60,827 nucleotides of DNA from Bacteroidales bacterium H4. Lineage in GTDB: Bacteria; Bacteroidota; Bacteroidia; Bacteroidales; Muribaculaceae. The stretch is from the NCBI GenBank assembly GCA_001701165.1, contig DAAP01000041.1, positions 38,099-98,925 on the forward strand, in the 5' to 3' direction. Within the stretch, counting starts at the first letter, position 1; every line of letters starts with the position of its first letter. Below are positions 6,352 to 14,343 of the stretch, piece by piece. The notes under the pieces are model-generated. The model saw only the letters and a list, made by a program, of their open reading frames with translations, had not been told where the DNA came from and made no database searches. The position numbers and the translations under genes are program-made.

Positions 6352-8493
6352 ATGAACAACAAGGTAAAGCCATCTGCAAAAAATACTTCAGCAGCATCCG
6401 ACAAGACAGCAGCATCCGACAAGACAGCGACATCCGATACAAAGGCCAAGACAGCCGGACAGGGCAAGGCCAAGCGTGCGCCCAGGCCGCTGGCAATTAT
6501 ACGCAACGATGCGTGGCTGGAGCCTTACGCTGCAGCTATCGAAGGGCGACATCAGGACGCTATACGAGCCGAAAAACGGCTGACTTCGGGTAGCGCCAAG
6601 ACTTTGGAAGACTTTGCCAACGCCCACGAATATTTCGGACTGCATCGCTTGAACGACGGACGCTGGTGCTTTCGTGAATGGGCTCCCAATGCAACGGCTA
6701 TCACCCTCGAGGGCGATTTCAGCGACTGGCAACGGCTGCCGCAGTATGCGCTGACGCGCATGGAGAACGGCGTCTGGGAAGGCGTATTCGAAGCCGGAGC
6801 GATGAAGCACGGCGACCTTTACAAGATGTTTGTCCAATGGAATGGCGGCGAGGGCGAACGCATTCCGGCATATGCCACGCGTGTACGGCAGGATGCAGAC
6901 ACCAAACTTTTTGCTGCACAGGTCTGGAGCCCCGAGCAGGCCTATATATGGCATGATGCGGGCTTTGTTCCCGATGTGCGGCCGTTGCTGATATACGAAT
7001 GTCATATAGGCATGGCACAGGATCGCGAGGGAGTGGGCACGTATGCCGAGTTCCGCGACAATGTGCTGCCGCGCATAATCGAGGACGGGTATAACGCCAT
7101 ACAGATTATGGCGATACAGGAGCATCCGTATTACGGCTCTTTTGGCTACCATGTCAGCAGTTTTTTTGCGGCATCAAGTCGTTTTGGTACGCCCGAGGAA
7201 CTCAAGAGCCTTATTGATGCGGCTCATGGCAAGGGCGTGGCGGTAATCATGGATATCGTGCATAGTCATGCGGTGAAAAACGAGGCCGAAGGTCTGGGTC
7301 GTCTTGACGGGTCGTACGACTTATATTTTTACGGTGACGGGCGCCGTGAACACCCTGCTTGGGACTCGCTGTGCTTCGATTACGGCAAGGATGAGGTGAT
7401 GCACTTCCTGCTGAGTAACTGCAAGTACTGGCTCGAAGAATACCATTTCGATGGTTTCCGCTTTGACGGCGTGACCTCTATGCTGTACTATAACCATGGT
7501 CTCGGACAGGCTTTCGGAGGCTATGGCGACTATTACGATGGCGGCGAAGACACCAATGCTATTACCTATCTGACCTTGGCCAACAAGCTGATACATAGTA
7601 TCAACCCCAATGCAATCACTATTGCCGAGGAAATGAGCGGAATGCCCGGGCTGGCATTGCCTTTCGGTGACGGCGGCATGGGCTTCGATTATCGCATGGC
7701 CATGGGTATACCCGACTACTGGATTAAGACGCTCAAAGAGCGTAAGGACGAGGATTGGAAGCCTACGAGCATATTCTGGGAGTTGACCAACCGTCGTGCT
7801 GACGAAAAGACAATATCCTATGTTGAAAGCCACGACCAGGCGCTTGTGGGAGATAAGACTGTGATATTCCGGCTGATAGATGATCACATGTATTGGCATA
7901 TGATGATGGGCGACGATGATGCGACCGTGGCACGCGGCATGGCATTGCACAAGATGATACGCCTTGTGACACTGGCCACCATCAACGGCGGTTACCTCAA
8001 CTTTATGGGTAATGAATTCGGCCATCCCGAGTGGATAGACTTCCCGCGAGAGGGTAATGGATGGAGCTATAAATATGCGCGTCGCCAATGGAGTCTCGTA
8101 GATAATCCCGAACTGAAATACCACTTGCTCAACAATTGGGACAATTCCATCATACATCTCGTCGGCGGCACCTACAACTTCCAGTCCCTGCCTGTGCGCA
8201 AGCTTTGGGAAAAAGACGATGATCAGGTATTGGCCTTCATGCGTGGCGAACTGGTGTTTGTGTTCAATTTCAATCCTACGCAATCTTTTGACGGCTATGG
8301 TATTCTGGCGCCCGGCGGCAAGTATCACACCATTCTCAGCTCCGATGAAGTCCGTTTCGGCGGCTACGACAACGTTACGGCCGGCATCGACCATCTTACT
8401 TTGCATGACGAATTGTATGCGCCTGCCGGTGTCGAATGGCTCAAGTTATATCTTCCGGCACGTACGTGTATAGTCCTACGCAGGGGCAGATAA
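6352..8493 (+). CDS. glgB: 1,4-alpha-glucan branching enzyme
   Basis: This 713-residue enzyme makes the alpha-1,6 branches of glycogen by cutting an alpha-1,4 chain and re-attaching it. It has an N-terminal CBM48-type sandwich (about 85-185, REWAPNATAITLEGDFSDW) and a GH13 barrel with VIMDIVHSH, the nucleophile Asp in DGFRFDGVTSM (about residue 371), the acid/base Glu in AEEMSG (about 425) and the transition-state Asp in ESHDQAL (about 494), then an all-beta C-terminal domain. The organisation is that of the eukaryote-like GH13_8 branching enzymes common in Bacteroidales. The first ~40 residues are a low-complexity Ala/Ser/Lys/Asp extension with a repeated SAASDKTA unit. It has its own promoter and no other glycogen gene beside it. 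The call is firm. Confidence 0.95.
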   Translation: MNNKVKPSAKNTSAASDKTAASDKTATSDTKAKTAGQGKAKRAPRPLAIIRNDAWLEPYAAAIEGRHQDAIRAEKRLTSGSAKTLEDFANAHEYFGLHRLNDGRWCFREWAPNATAITLEGDFSDWQRLPQYALTRMENGVWEGVFEAGAMKHGDLYKMFVQWNGGEGERIPAYATRVRQDADTKLFAAQVWSPEQAYIWHDAGFVPDVRPLLIYECHIGMAQDREGVGTYAEFRDNVLPRIIEDGYNAIQIMAIQEHPYYGSFGYHVSSFFAASSRFGTPEELKSLIDAAHGKGVAVIMDIVHSHAVKNEAEGLGRLDGSYDLYFYGDGRREHPAWDSLCFDYGKDEVMHFLLSNCKYWLEEYHFDGFRFDGVTSMLYYNHGLGQAFGGYGDYYDGGEDTNAITYLTLANKLIHSINPNAITIAEEMSGMPGLALPFGDGGMGFDYRMAMGIPDYWIKTLKERKDEDWKPTSIFWELTNRRADEKTISYVESHDQALVGDKTVIFRLIDDHMYWHMMMGDDDATVARGMALHKMIRLVTLATINGGYLNFMGNEFGHPEWIDFPREGNGWSYKYARRQWSLVDNPELKYHLLNNWDNSIIHLVGGTYNFQSLPVRKLWEKDDDQVLAFMRGELVFVFNFNPTQSFDGYGILAPGGKYHTILSSDEVRFGGYDNVTAGIDHLTLHDELYAPAGVEWLKLYLPARTCIVLRRGR

Positions 8494-8553
8494 AACCATA
8501 CGCACGCGTGCCGGCCGTGGCTTATGGCAGCGTTCGTTCTCGCAAAAATTGCG

Positions 8554-8561
8554 TAATTTTG
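8554..8561 (+). promoter_or_regulatory. -7 box for thyA-folA
   Basis: TAATTTTG matches TAnnTTTG and lies 21 bases before the thyA ATG. No convincing -33 TTG is found at the expected distance, so the promoter may be weak or the assignment wrong. Confidence 0.5.
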
Positions 8562-8582
8562 CATGTAAAAGCAACCGACACA

Positions 8583-9377
8583 ATGAAACAATACTTAGAA
8601 CTGCTTGATAGGATTATGCGCGAAGGCGTGGATCGTGGCGACCGCACGGGCACGGGTACGCGCTCGGTGTTCGGACACCAGATGCGCTTCGACCTTGCGG
8701 ACGGATTTCCTCTGCTCACCACCAAGAAGTTACATCTCAAATCGATAATATACGAATTGCTGTGGTTTTTGCGCGGCGACACCAATGTGCATTACCTTCA
8801 GGAACATGGAGTTCGCATTTGGAATGAATGGGCTGACGCCGATGGCGATCTCGGCCATGTCTACGGTTATCAGTGGCGTTCGTGGCCGGACGGAAAGGGC
8901 GGTGCCATCGATCAAATAGCCAATGCGGTGGACACCATACGTCGTAATCCCGAGAGCCGACGCATCATCGTCAGTGCCTGGAACGTGGCGGATATAGACA
9001 GCATGGCGCTTCCGCCATGCCACGCACTGTTCCAGTTTTATGTTGCCAATGGCCGTTTGAGTCTCCAGCTGTATCAGCGCAGTGCCGACACCTTCTTGGG
9101 CGTGCCTTTCAATATAGCCTCGTATGCGTTGCTGCTTATGATGATGGCTCAGGTTACGGGGCTGCAAGTTGGCGAATTTGTGCATACGCTTGGCGATGCA
9201 CACGTTTATCATAATCATTTCGAGCAAGTCAGACTGCAGCTGACACGCAGCCCGCGACAGCTGCCGCGAATGGTCCTCAATCCCGATGTCAAAGACATTT
9301 TTTCCTTTGATTATGATGACTTTCGGCTTGAAGATTATGACCCGTATCCTCATATTCCGGGAGTAGTATCTGTCTGA
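8583..9377 (+). CDS. thyA: Thymidylate synthase
   Basis: This enzyme methylates dUMP to dTMP using methylene-tetrahydrofolate, leaving dihydrofolate. From ATG 8583 (MKQYLELLDRIM) the protein is 264 residues, the same length as the E. coli enzyme. The frame is open further upstream but that part overlaps glgB and has no thyA similarity. The catalytic Cys is in LPPCHALFQFYV, the dUMP-binding Arg in DRGDRTGTGT and in ESRRIIVSAW, and the nucleotide-binding GDAHVYHNH segment is intact. folA follows after 14 bases, which couples dTMP production to recycling of dihydrofolate. The call is firm. Confidence 0.97.
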   Translation: MKQYLELLDRIMREGVDRGDRTGTGTRSVFGHQMRFDLADGFPLLTTKKLHLKSIIYELLWFLRGDTNVHYLQEHGVRIWNEWADADGDLGHVYGYQWRSWPDGKGGAIDQIANAVDTIRRNPESRRIIVSAWNVADIDSMALPPCHALFQFYVANGRLSLQLYQRSADTFLGVPFNIASYALLLMMMAQVTGLQVGEFVHTLGDAHVYHNHFEQVRLQLTRSPRQLPRMVLNPDVKDIFSFDYDDFRLEDYDPYPHIPGVVSV

Positions 9378-9391
9378 AAAATATATTAGGT

Positions 9392-9901
9392 ATGATGATA
9401 TCCATTATAGCTGCCGTTGCCTTGGACGGCGCCATAGGGCGCCAAGGCGGGCTTGTGTGCCATATACGGGAAGACATGCGTCATTTTCGCCGTTTGACCA
9501 TGGGTCATCCGGTGGTTATGGGGCGAAAGACATTTGAATCGTTGCCCGGCGGAGCCTTGCCCGGTCGTCGTAATGTTGTGGTGACTCGCAATTCGGCTTA
9601 CCATGCGGAAGGTATAGAGACTTTCCCCTCCTTGGAGCAGGCCATACAGCGTCTGCGTGCCGATAGTGTCGGAGACGCTGATGCCGAGATTTTTATCATC
9701 GGTGGCGGCGAAATCTATCGGCAGGCGTTACCCTTTGCCACACGGCTGTATTTGACGCAGATAGACGCATCGTTTGCGGACGCTGACACGCATTTTCCCG
9801 AAGTAAATCCGGCGCAGTGGCATCTCGATGATGCTTCGGAATGGAGTGAGGATGCCCAAAGCGGCATACGCTACCGTATGGTTTGCTTATCTCGGATTTA
9901 A
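9392..9901 (+). CDS. folA: Dihydrofolate reductase
   Basis: This 169-residue enzyme reduces dihydrofolate to tetrahydrofolate with NADPH. Family landmarks are intact: the N-terminal strand IIAAVALDGAIGRQGGLVCH, the substrate acid in REDMRHFRRLT, the cofactor loops VVMGRKTFESLP and RRNVVVTRN, and the FIIGGGEIYRQAL segment. ATG codons at 9392 and 9395 are both possible starts. The residue after G-x-Q-G-G-L is V instead of the common P-W pair, a mild variation in the Met20 loop. It is cotranscribed with thyA. The promoter of the following tRNA overlaps its 3' end. Confidence 0.96.
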   Translation: MMISIIAAVALDGAIGRQGGLVCHIREDMRHFRRLTMGHPVVMGRKTFESLPGGALPGRRNVVVTRNSAYHAEGIETFPSLEQAIQRLRADSVGDADAEIFIIGGGEIYRQALPFATRLYLTQIDASFADADTHFPEVNPAQWHLDDASEWSEDAQSGIRYRMVCLSRI

Positions 9902-9913
9902 GCAGTACTTTTG
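9882..9913 (+). promoter_or_regulatory. Promoter for tRNA-Arg, overlapping the end of folA
   Basis: TTTG at 9882-9885, a 20-base spacer and TACTTTTG at 9906-9913 match the Bacteroidota consensus. The tRNA begins 15 bases later. The -33 element lies within the last codons of folA. Confidence 0.7.
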
Positions 9914-9927
9914 CATAATTTTTCAGC

Positions 9928-9999
9928 GCCCCGATAGTTCAACGGATAGAATAGAAGTTTCCTAAACTTTAGATGGGAGTTCGATTCTCCCTCGGGGTA
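9928..9999 (+). tRNA. tRNA-Arg (anticodon CCT)
   Basis: A 72-base cloverleaf with acceptor GCCCCGA paired to TCGGGGT (first pair G-T), an anticodon stem GAAGT/ACTTT and the loop TTCCTAA, giving anticodon CCT, which reads AGG. The T loop TTCGATT is present. The 3' CCA is not encoded. Confidence 0.93.
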
Positions 10000-10031
10000 C
10001 AAGCGCGGTGTCTACTTTGAGCCGTGCATAA

Positions 10032-10066
10032 GCCGGAGGCCGACCCACGATGGGTCGGCCTCCGGC
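10032..10066. terminator. Strong hairpin after tRNA-Arg
   Basis: GCCGGAGGCCGACCCA (10032-10047) pairs perfectly over 16 bp with 10051-10066 across a 3-base loop. A short GTTTC follows, so the T tract is weak. It stands between the plus-strand tRNA and the minus-strand gene ending at 10140 and could stop both transcripts. Confidence 0.65.
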
Positions 10067-10084
10067 GTTTCAATGGTTGTGTTT

Positions 10085-10119
10085 GTCGCTGCGGGCGTAA
10101 TACATTGCGCCCCTATAGT
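10085..10119. repeat. Dispersed inverted repeat, copy B
   Basis: GTCGCTGCGGGCGTAATA and following bases match the element at 6190-6224. The arms GGGCGTAA (10093-10100) and TTGCGCCC (10105-10112) differ from copy A in both arms but still pair (one G-T), which suggests that structure is conserved. Confidence 0.75.
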
Positions 10120-10139
10120 TCCATTTGTGCGTCCGTGTC

Positions 10140-11699
10140 TTAGAAAACGACTTTGGTAGAGCGATTGCCACGCACGACGATATATACTTGTCCTGCTTCG
10201 GGGTTGTTCACGGGGATACCTTGGAGGTTGTATATGCGTGCAGGTGCATCGGCGTTGTCGTCAACGGTCACATCGCTTACGCCGAGCAGATCAAAGTCTG
10301 CCGGCAGCTTGATGCTCGTGTCCGTGTTCTCGACGTTATACCAGTCGCCGTTGTCTTTGCCGAACATAGAGATGAGAAGCATGCTTCTGGGGAATGACAG
10401 GACGTTGTCTTTGCCCAACGTGGCGCCGCTTTCTGTTTCTGCGATTTCTTCCCAGTCGAATCCGGCGCCGAGGTAGTATTCGGGTGTCGAGCTCAGGCGG
10501 ATGAGGCCGTAGCCGTAGTCAAGACCGACAGGGCCTTCTTGGACGTAGATGCATCTGTCGTCAGAGGCGTTTATGGTGATATAGTGGAGCAGGCCGCAAT
10601 TATGCTTGTTGGAGCCGCTGTATTTGCTATTTTCAAACGGCTCGGAGAGGCGTATAATGCGCGGATTCTGAACATTGCGTTGCAGGGGGACTTCGAGTGA
10701 CTCGTCATCCACTTTGAAGAATGTTTTGATAAAGCCCACGTTGAGCGTTGCCGTGCCGCAGTAGGTCCATGCGGTGTCGTCGTTGTCCAGGTAGTAGCAT
10801 GTGCCCCATTGGTATGCGACTTGCTGTCCTGCGCGGTTGAGGCCGACAAGGATTATTGTTTCCTTGCTTACCTCTGACATGGTCCAGCTGAATTCTCCAC
10901 GTACGGTAAGGTCGAGTCCTTTTTTGGCCACGTCAGCCAGGACTCCCATCACTTCGTCTTCCTGGAAGTTGGGCAGGATTGCGTACTTGACCTTGTCGAT
11001 GTCATTACCCACGGTGATTTTGCCTAAGATTTTGCGGTTTGATGTGCATTGGTTTTCGAAGCTGAAAACCATGGAGTAGTCCTTGGCCTCAACGCCGGGC
11101 AACACTATGCGCCATTTTTGGTTGGTATTCATCGCCACGGCGCCGTCATTGTCTCCGTAGGCAACGCCCCTGACGGGAGCGGTGAAGATGCCGTCTTTGA
11201 ATGTTACCTGCTTGGACGAGGGTATGCCGATATATACCGGGCCGTAGTTCCAGTCAAGACCAATCATGGTCTTGGCAAAGTATACGTTGTTGGGGTCGGA
11301 GGCATCGATGTCCAGCTTTGTCGTGCCGGCGCTGTCGTATTGTGTCTCTGTTAGTTGTACATTATTGGTGGCCAGCATCGCATCGGCAAAAGCCTTGCCG
11401 TAGGGCGAGATTACACGGTAGAAGTTGGGGTCTTCGGTGCTCTGCTGGATTTCGACTTCCCAGGTCATAGGCTCGTATCCGAACGCCGGCAAAAGCATAT
11501 CGTCGGTATACAAGCCTTTGCCGAGGCTCTTGTACTCTCCGGTGGGGAAGTTGTGTTCGTTGGCTTTGGCGACAATAGCAGCCTTAGGCATGCTTTTTTT
11601 GTCCGCTTTAAATGGGGTGGCGGTCTTGGTTAGGGTCGCGGCGCCGGCGGTCATGACAGTTGCCATTACCAGGGCAAAAAGAGTAAAATGTCTTTTCAT
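10140..11699 (-). CDS. Secreted protein with C-terminal sorting-like domain, function unknown
   Basis: A 519-residue protein with a clear signal peptide (MKRHFTLFALVMATVMTAGA) and no recognisable catalytic motif in the mature part, which looks beta-rich. The last ~35 residues (ARIYNLQGIPVN...GQVYIVVRGNRSTKVVF) have the layout of C-terminal sorting domains of the type IX secretion kind, shared with the next three genes. It has its own promoter at 11741-11771 and is likely exported to the surface or medium. I do not recognise a family for the body. Confidence 0.8.
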   Translation of the reverse strand: MKRHFTLFALVMATVMTAGAATLTKTATPFKADKKSMPKAAIVAKANEHNFPTGEYKSLGKGLYTDDMLLPAFGYEPMTWEVEIQQSTEDPNFYRVISPYGKAFADAMLATNNVQLTETQYDSAGTTKLDIDASDPNNVYFAKTMIGLDWNYGPVYIGIPSSKQVTFKDGIFTAPVRGVAYGDNDGAVAMNTNQKWRIVLPGVEAKDYSMVFSFENQCTSNRKILGKITVGNDIDKVKYAILPNFQEDEVMGVLADVAKKGLDLTVRGEFSWTMSEVSKETIILVGLNRAGQQVAYQWGTCYYLDNDDTAWTYCGTATLNVGFIKTFFKVDDESLEVPLQRNVQNPRIIRLSEPFENSKYSGSNKHNCGLLHYITINASDDRCIYVQEGPVGLDYGYGLIRLSSTPEYYLGAGFDWEEIAETESGATLGKDNVLSFPRSMLLISMFGKDNGDWYNVENTDTSIKLPADFDLLGVSDVTVDDNADAPARIYNLQGIPVNNPEAGQVYIVVRGNRSTKVVF

Positions 11700-11740
11700 A
11701 AGAGTAATTTATCGTTTTACGGTATGTTTATTGTCGGAGG

Positions 11741-11771
11741 CAAAGATATGTAATAATGTCGGGCTGTGCAA
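11741..11771 (-). promoter_or_regulatory. Promoter for the gene starting at 11699
   Basis: On the minus strand TTG (11771-11769), a 20-base spacer and TATCTTTG (11748-11741) match the Bacteroidota consensus. The -7 box lies 41 bases before the ATG. Confidence 0.7.
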
Positions 11772-11872
11772 GAAAAGAGCTACAAAATGTTGAATTGTAT
11801 TCATATATGCTGTCTTCCTGCATTGCGCTTCATTTGGGATTTACGGAAACAAGTGGCGCGGTCGGAATATGC

Positions 11873-12733
11873 CTATCTCACGGCAATCTTGCCGGCAAAG
11901 CCGTCAGCCTTGACTATGTAGACGCCTTTGAGCGAGCCGTTGGCTTTGGTCACGTCGCGTCCTGCAAGGTCATAGATGCGAAAGTCTCCCGAGCAGTACA
12001 CGCGTCCTTCTTTGGCAGTCGGGGCTGTGCGATGACCTCCGTCCGTGATATCGTCCACTTCGGACACCGGATTAAACACCGGACGCACGAGGCTTCCGCA
12101 GTATCGTCTATTGGAGGAATGACCGGAGAAGAATCGGGGGTTGACTTTAATAATATAGGCGTGAGTGATGTTTATGAAATTTGACGTACCCGTAAATACC
12201 GATGAGGACAGGTAATACCCGGTTCTTTGGTAGTCGCGTAATTTATCATAGAAATATCCGCACAGGTGGAGGTATATGTAGTTGCCGTTTGGACCTTCGA
12301 CCTTGTATGTGCTTACGCCCAGGTGCTCGGTGAGCGTCCATGTGCATTCCTTCTCCAATTCGAGGCATTCGTCCTTGGTTGGCATACGCCATCGTCCGCC
12401 CCATTGTACACATGCGGCATCATCTTCGGGATCGAGTACTGTCTTGCCGTCTTCCTTGTTGTATTTGTATATCTCTTCGTAGCTGCCCAAGGGTCCGAAT
12501 TTGTAGTTGGCGGTTGTAAATTCATTTTTGGGCTCAGTTTCACCCCAAGCGAAATAATCGCCTTTGTCTACCGGGCCTACTGCGCCTATTGCCCGGTCAG
12601 ACCACATCAGGCCGCTGGGCAGACCGAGGTCTACATATTGATGCCCATTCTCAAGTTTTTCTTCAGACGTCTGCGCGGATGCGCAAAGTGCGCCAACCGC
12701 TGAAGCTGCGAGGACTAAAAAATATCTTCTCAT
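11873..12733 (-). CDS. Secreted protein with YVDLGLPSGLMW-type domain and sorting-like C terminus
   Basis: A 286-residue protein with a signal peptide (MRRYFLVLAASAVGALCASA). The mature part begins GHQYVDLGLPSGLMW, followed by DYFAWGETEPK and GGRWRMPTKDEC, the signature of a family of small Bacteroidales surface proteins related to the fibrobacter succinogenes major paralogous domain; the fold resembles C-type-lectin/formylglycine-type proteins. No activity can be inferred. The end (DFRIYDLAGRDVTK...GVYIVKADGFAGKIAVR) is a sorting-like domain. It lies 17 bases downstream of the BspA-like gene starting at 14268 and is probably cotranscribed with it. Confidence 0.78.
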   Translation of the reverse strand: MRRYFLVLAASAVGALCASAQTSEEKLENGHQYVDLGLPSGLMWSDRAIGAVGPVDKGDYFAWGETEPKNEFTTANYKFGPLGSYEEIYKYNKEDGKTVLDPEDDAACVQWGGRWRMPTKDECLELEKECTWTLTEHLGVSTYKVEGPNGNYIYLHLCGYFYDKLRDYQRTGYYLSSSVFTGTSNFINITHAYIIKVNPRFFSGHSSNRRYCGSLVRPVFNPVSEVDDITDGGHRTAPTAKEGRVYCSGDFRIYDLAGRDVTKANGSLKGVYIVKADGFAGKIAVR

Positions 12734-12750
12734 TGTGGTTGTATATTAAG

Positions 12751-14268
12751 TTAGATTTTTATTTTCAGGCAGCCCTTGGGCGATACGAGGATGTAGATGC
12801 CCGGGGCGAAGTGGTCGGCCGAGAATTCGGCTTTGCGGATGCCTGAGGCTACGCGTATGCCTTGTAGGTTGTATACGTCAAATGTGGAGTCTTCGGTCGT
12901 GGTGTCTGTCGAGATGCTTTCAACGGCGTCAGTTCCTGTGACGTTGATCTTTAGTGTGGCGGTTATGCCATCGCAGAATGCCACGAGCGTTGCTTCGCCC
13001 TTGGCTACGCCTGTTACGACACCGTCTGCGGTAACGGTGGCGATGTCCTCGTCAAGGCTGTACCACATGATGGGTGCGGTGGTGGCATCCGCCGGGGAGA
13101 CAGAGACGGCCACGGTGATAGACTTAGAGATGTCTACGGAGACATTGTCGTCTGTAATAACGACTTGGTAGGGCAATTCTTGGAAATCCCGGAACATACT
13201 CCATCCTTCTGCATTTTTGTAAGCATCGATACATCCTTTGGGGACGTAAAGCGTGCCTTTGTAGTGAGTTACATAGCTGAACGTTGTCGGACTGATGCTC
13301 GGCGGTGTCGCCGCGTTGCTGTATACATTCAGGAGATTGAGCTTGTTGCCGAAGGCGGCGTCAGGTATATAAGTGGTACCCTCGCCGATGTACAAAGATT
13401 TCAAGCTGACCAAGCTGCTGAAATCCATCTTAAAGTTTTCGGTCCATCCGTAGTATGGCAGCACGAAGGTCTCAATGTTTTTACATTCCCAGAAGGACTT
13501 ATCAGCAACATTTTGGGCTTTAAGGATGTTTGCTGATTTCAGATTGAAATTGTTCTGGAATGCGTATGTGCCGATTTTTGATATATGGTCGAGATTTATT
13601 TCTGTCAGCCATTCGCACGAGGTGAATGCGTAGCTGCCAAGCGAGTCTACCGAAGCCGGTAAGGTTAAGGAGGTGAACCTGCAGCCAGAAAAAGCATTCT
13701 CTCCGATATATGTTAATGAGTCGTGAAAGGTTACGGAAGATGTCAATTTGCAGCTGGCGAAAGTCGCGTAGCCAATAGATTTTATTGCTTTGGGAATTTT
13801 TATGGATGTTATCTCATTGCACCAGCAGAAAGCATTTTCGCCGAGATATGTTAACCCCTCCGGAAGAGTGATGCCTGTAAGTACGTTGCAGTCTAAGAAA
13901 GCACGTCGGCCTATGTAGGTTACAGAGCCGGGAATGTTTACGGTGGTGAGCTTTGTGCATTTCTCAAAGGATTGGGACTCTATGGTCGTTATTGTTTCGG
14001 GCAAAGATACAGATGTGAGCCCATCGCACATGAAGAATGCACCTGCGATTTTGGTCACAGTATACACTTTGTCATTATATACCACTTTTTCGGGGACGAC
14101 GATGTCGCCGGTGTACTTGGGTGCTGACCATGAATCTTCCAGCGAACATGTTTCATCGGATTCTATTTTGAATCGCAGTCCGTTGTAGAAGAATGCTTGT
14201 GCATTTGCAGATACGCACGCGGAAAGGAGAATTACAGAAGCAATGATATTCTTGATGCGGTGTGTCAT
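12751..14268 (-). CDS. BspA-like leucine-rich repeat surface protein
   Basis: I chose the ATG at 14268 (MTHRIKNIIASVILLSACVSANAQ) because it begins directly with a signal peptide; 14 more codons upstream add nothing secretory. The 505-residue protein has a short beta region, then about ten LRR_5/BspA-type repeats (for example LTSVSLPETITTIESQSFEKC), a Big_2-type Ig domain (about 370-455, IMWYSLDEDIATVTADGVVTGV) and a C-terminal sorting-like domain (VYNLQGIRVASG...GIYILVSPKG). Such proteins bind host or bacterial surface partners in some species. It closely resembles the next gene upstream and is probably a tandem duplicate. Confidence 0.87.
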   Translation of the reverse strand: MTHRIKNIIASVILLSACVSANAQAFFYNGLRFKIESDETCSLEDSWSAPKYTGDIVVPEKVVYNDKVYTVTKIAGAFFMCDGLTSVSLPETITTIESQSFEKCTKLTTVNIPGSVTYIGRRAFLDCNVLTGITLPEGLTYLGENAFCWCNEITSIKIPKAIKSIGYATFASCKLTSSVTFHDSLTYIGENAFSGCRFTSLTLPASVDSLGSYAFTSCEWLTEINLDHISKIGTYAFQNNFNLKSANILKAQNVADKSFWECKNIETFVLPYYGWTENFKMDFSSLVSLKSLYIGEGTTYIPDAAFGNKLNLLNVYSNAATPPSISPTTFSYVTHYKGTLYVPKGCIDAYKNAEGWSMFRDFQELPYQVVITDDNVSVDISKSITVAVSVSPADATTAPIMWYSLDEDIATVTADGVVTGVAKGEATLVAFCDGITATLKINVTGTDAVESISTDTTTEDSTFDVYNLQGIRVASGIRKAEFSADHFAPGIYILVSPKGCLKIKI

Positions 14269-14343
14269 ATTTTCCTGTTTAGATCTTATTATTAGAAGTG
14301 GTGGAATCATGTATCCGTTTGGGACGGTAACTCTTAGAGAATC

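Noticed and set aside
6352..6460. Short 18-bp repeats at the start of glgB as a phase-variation tract
   Set aside because: Unit length is a multiple of three and copies are few and imperfect; changes would only alter a disordered N terminus.
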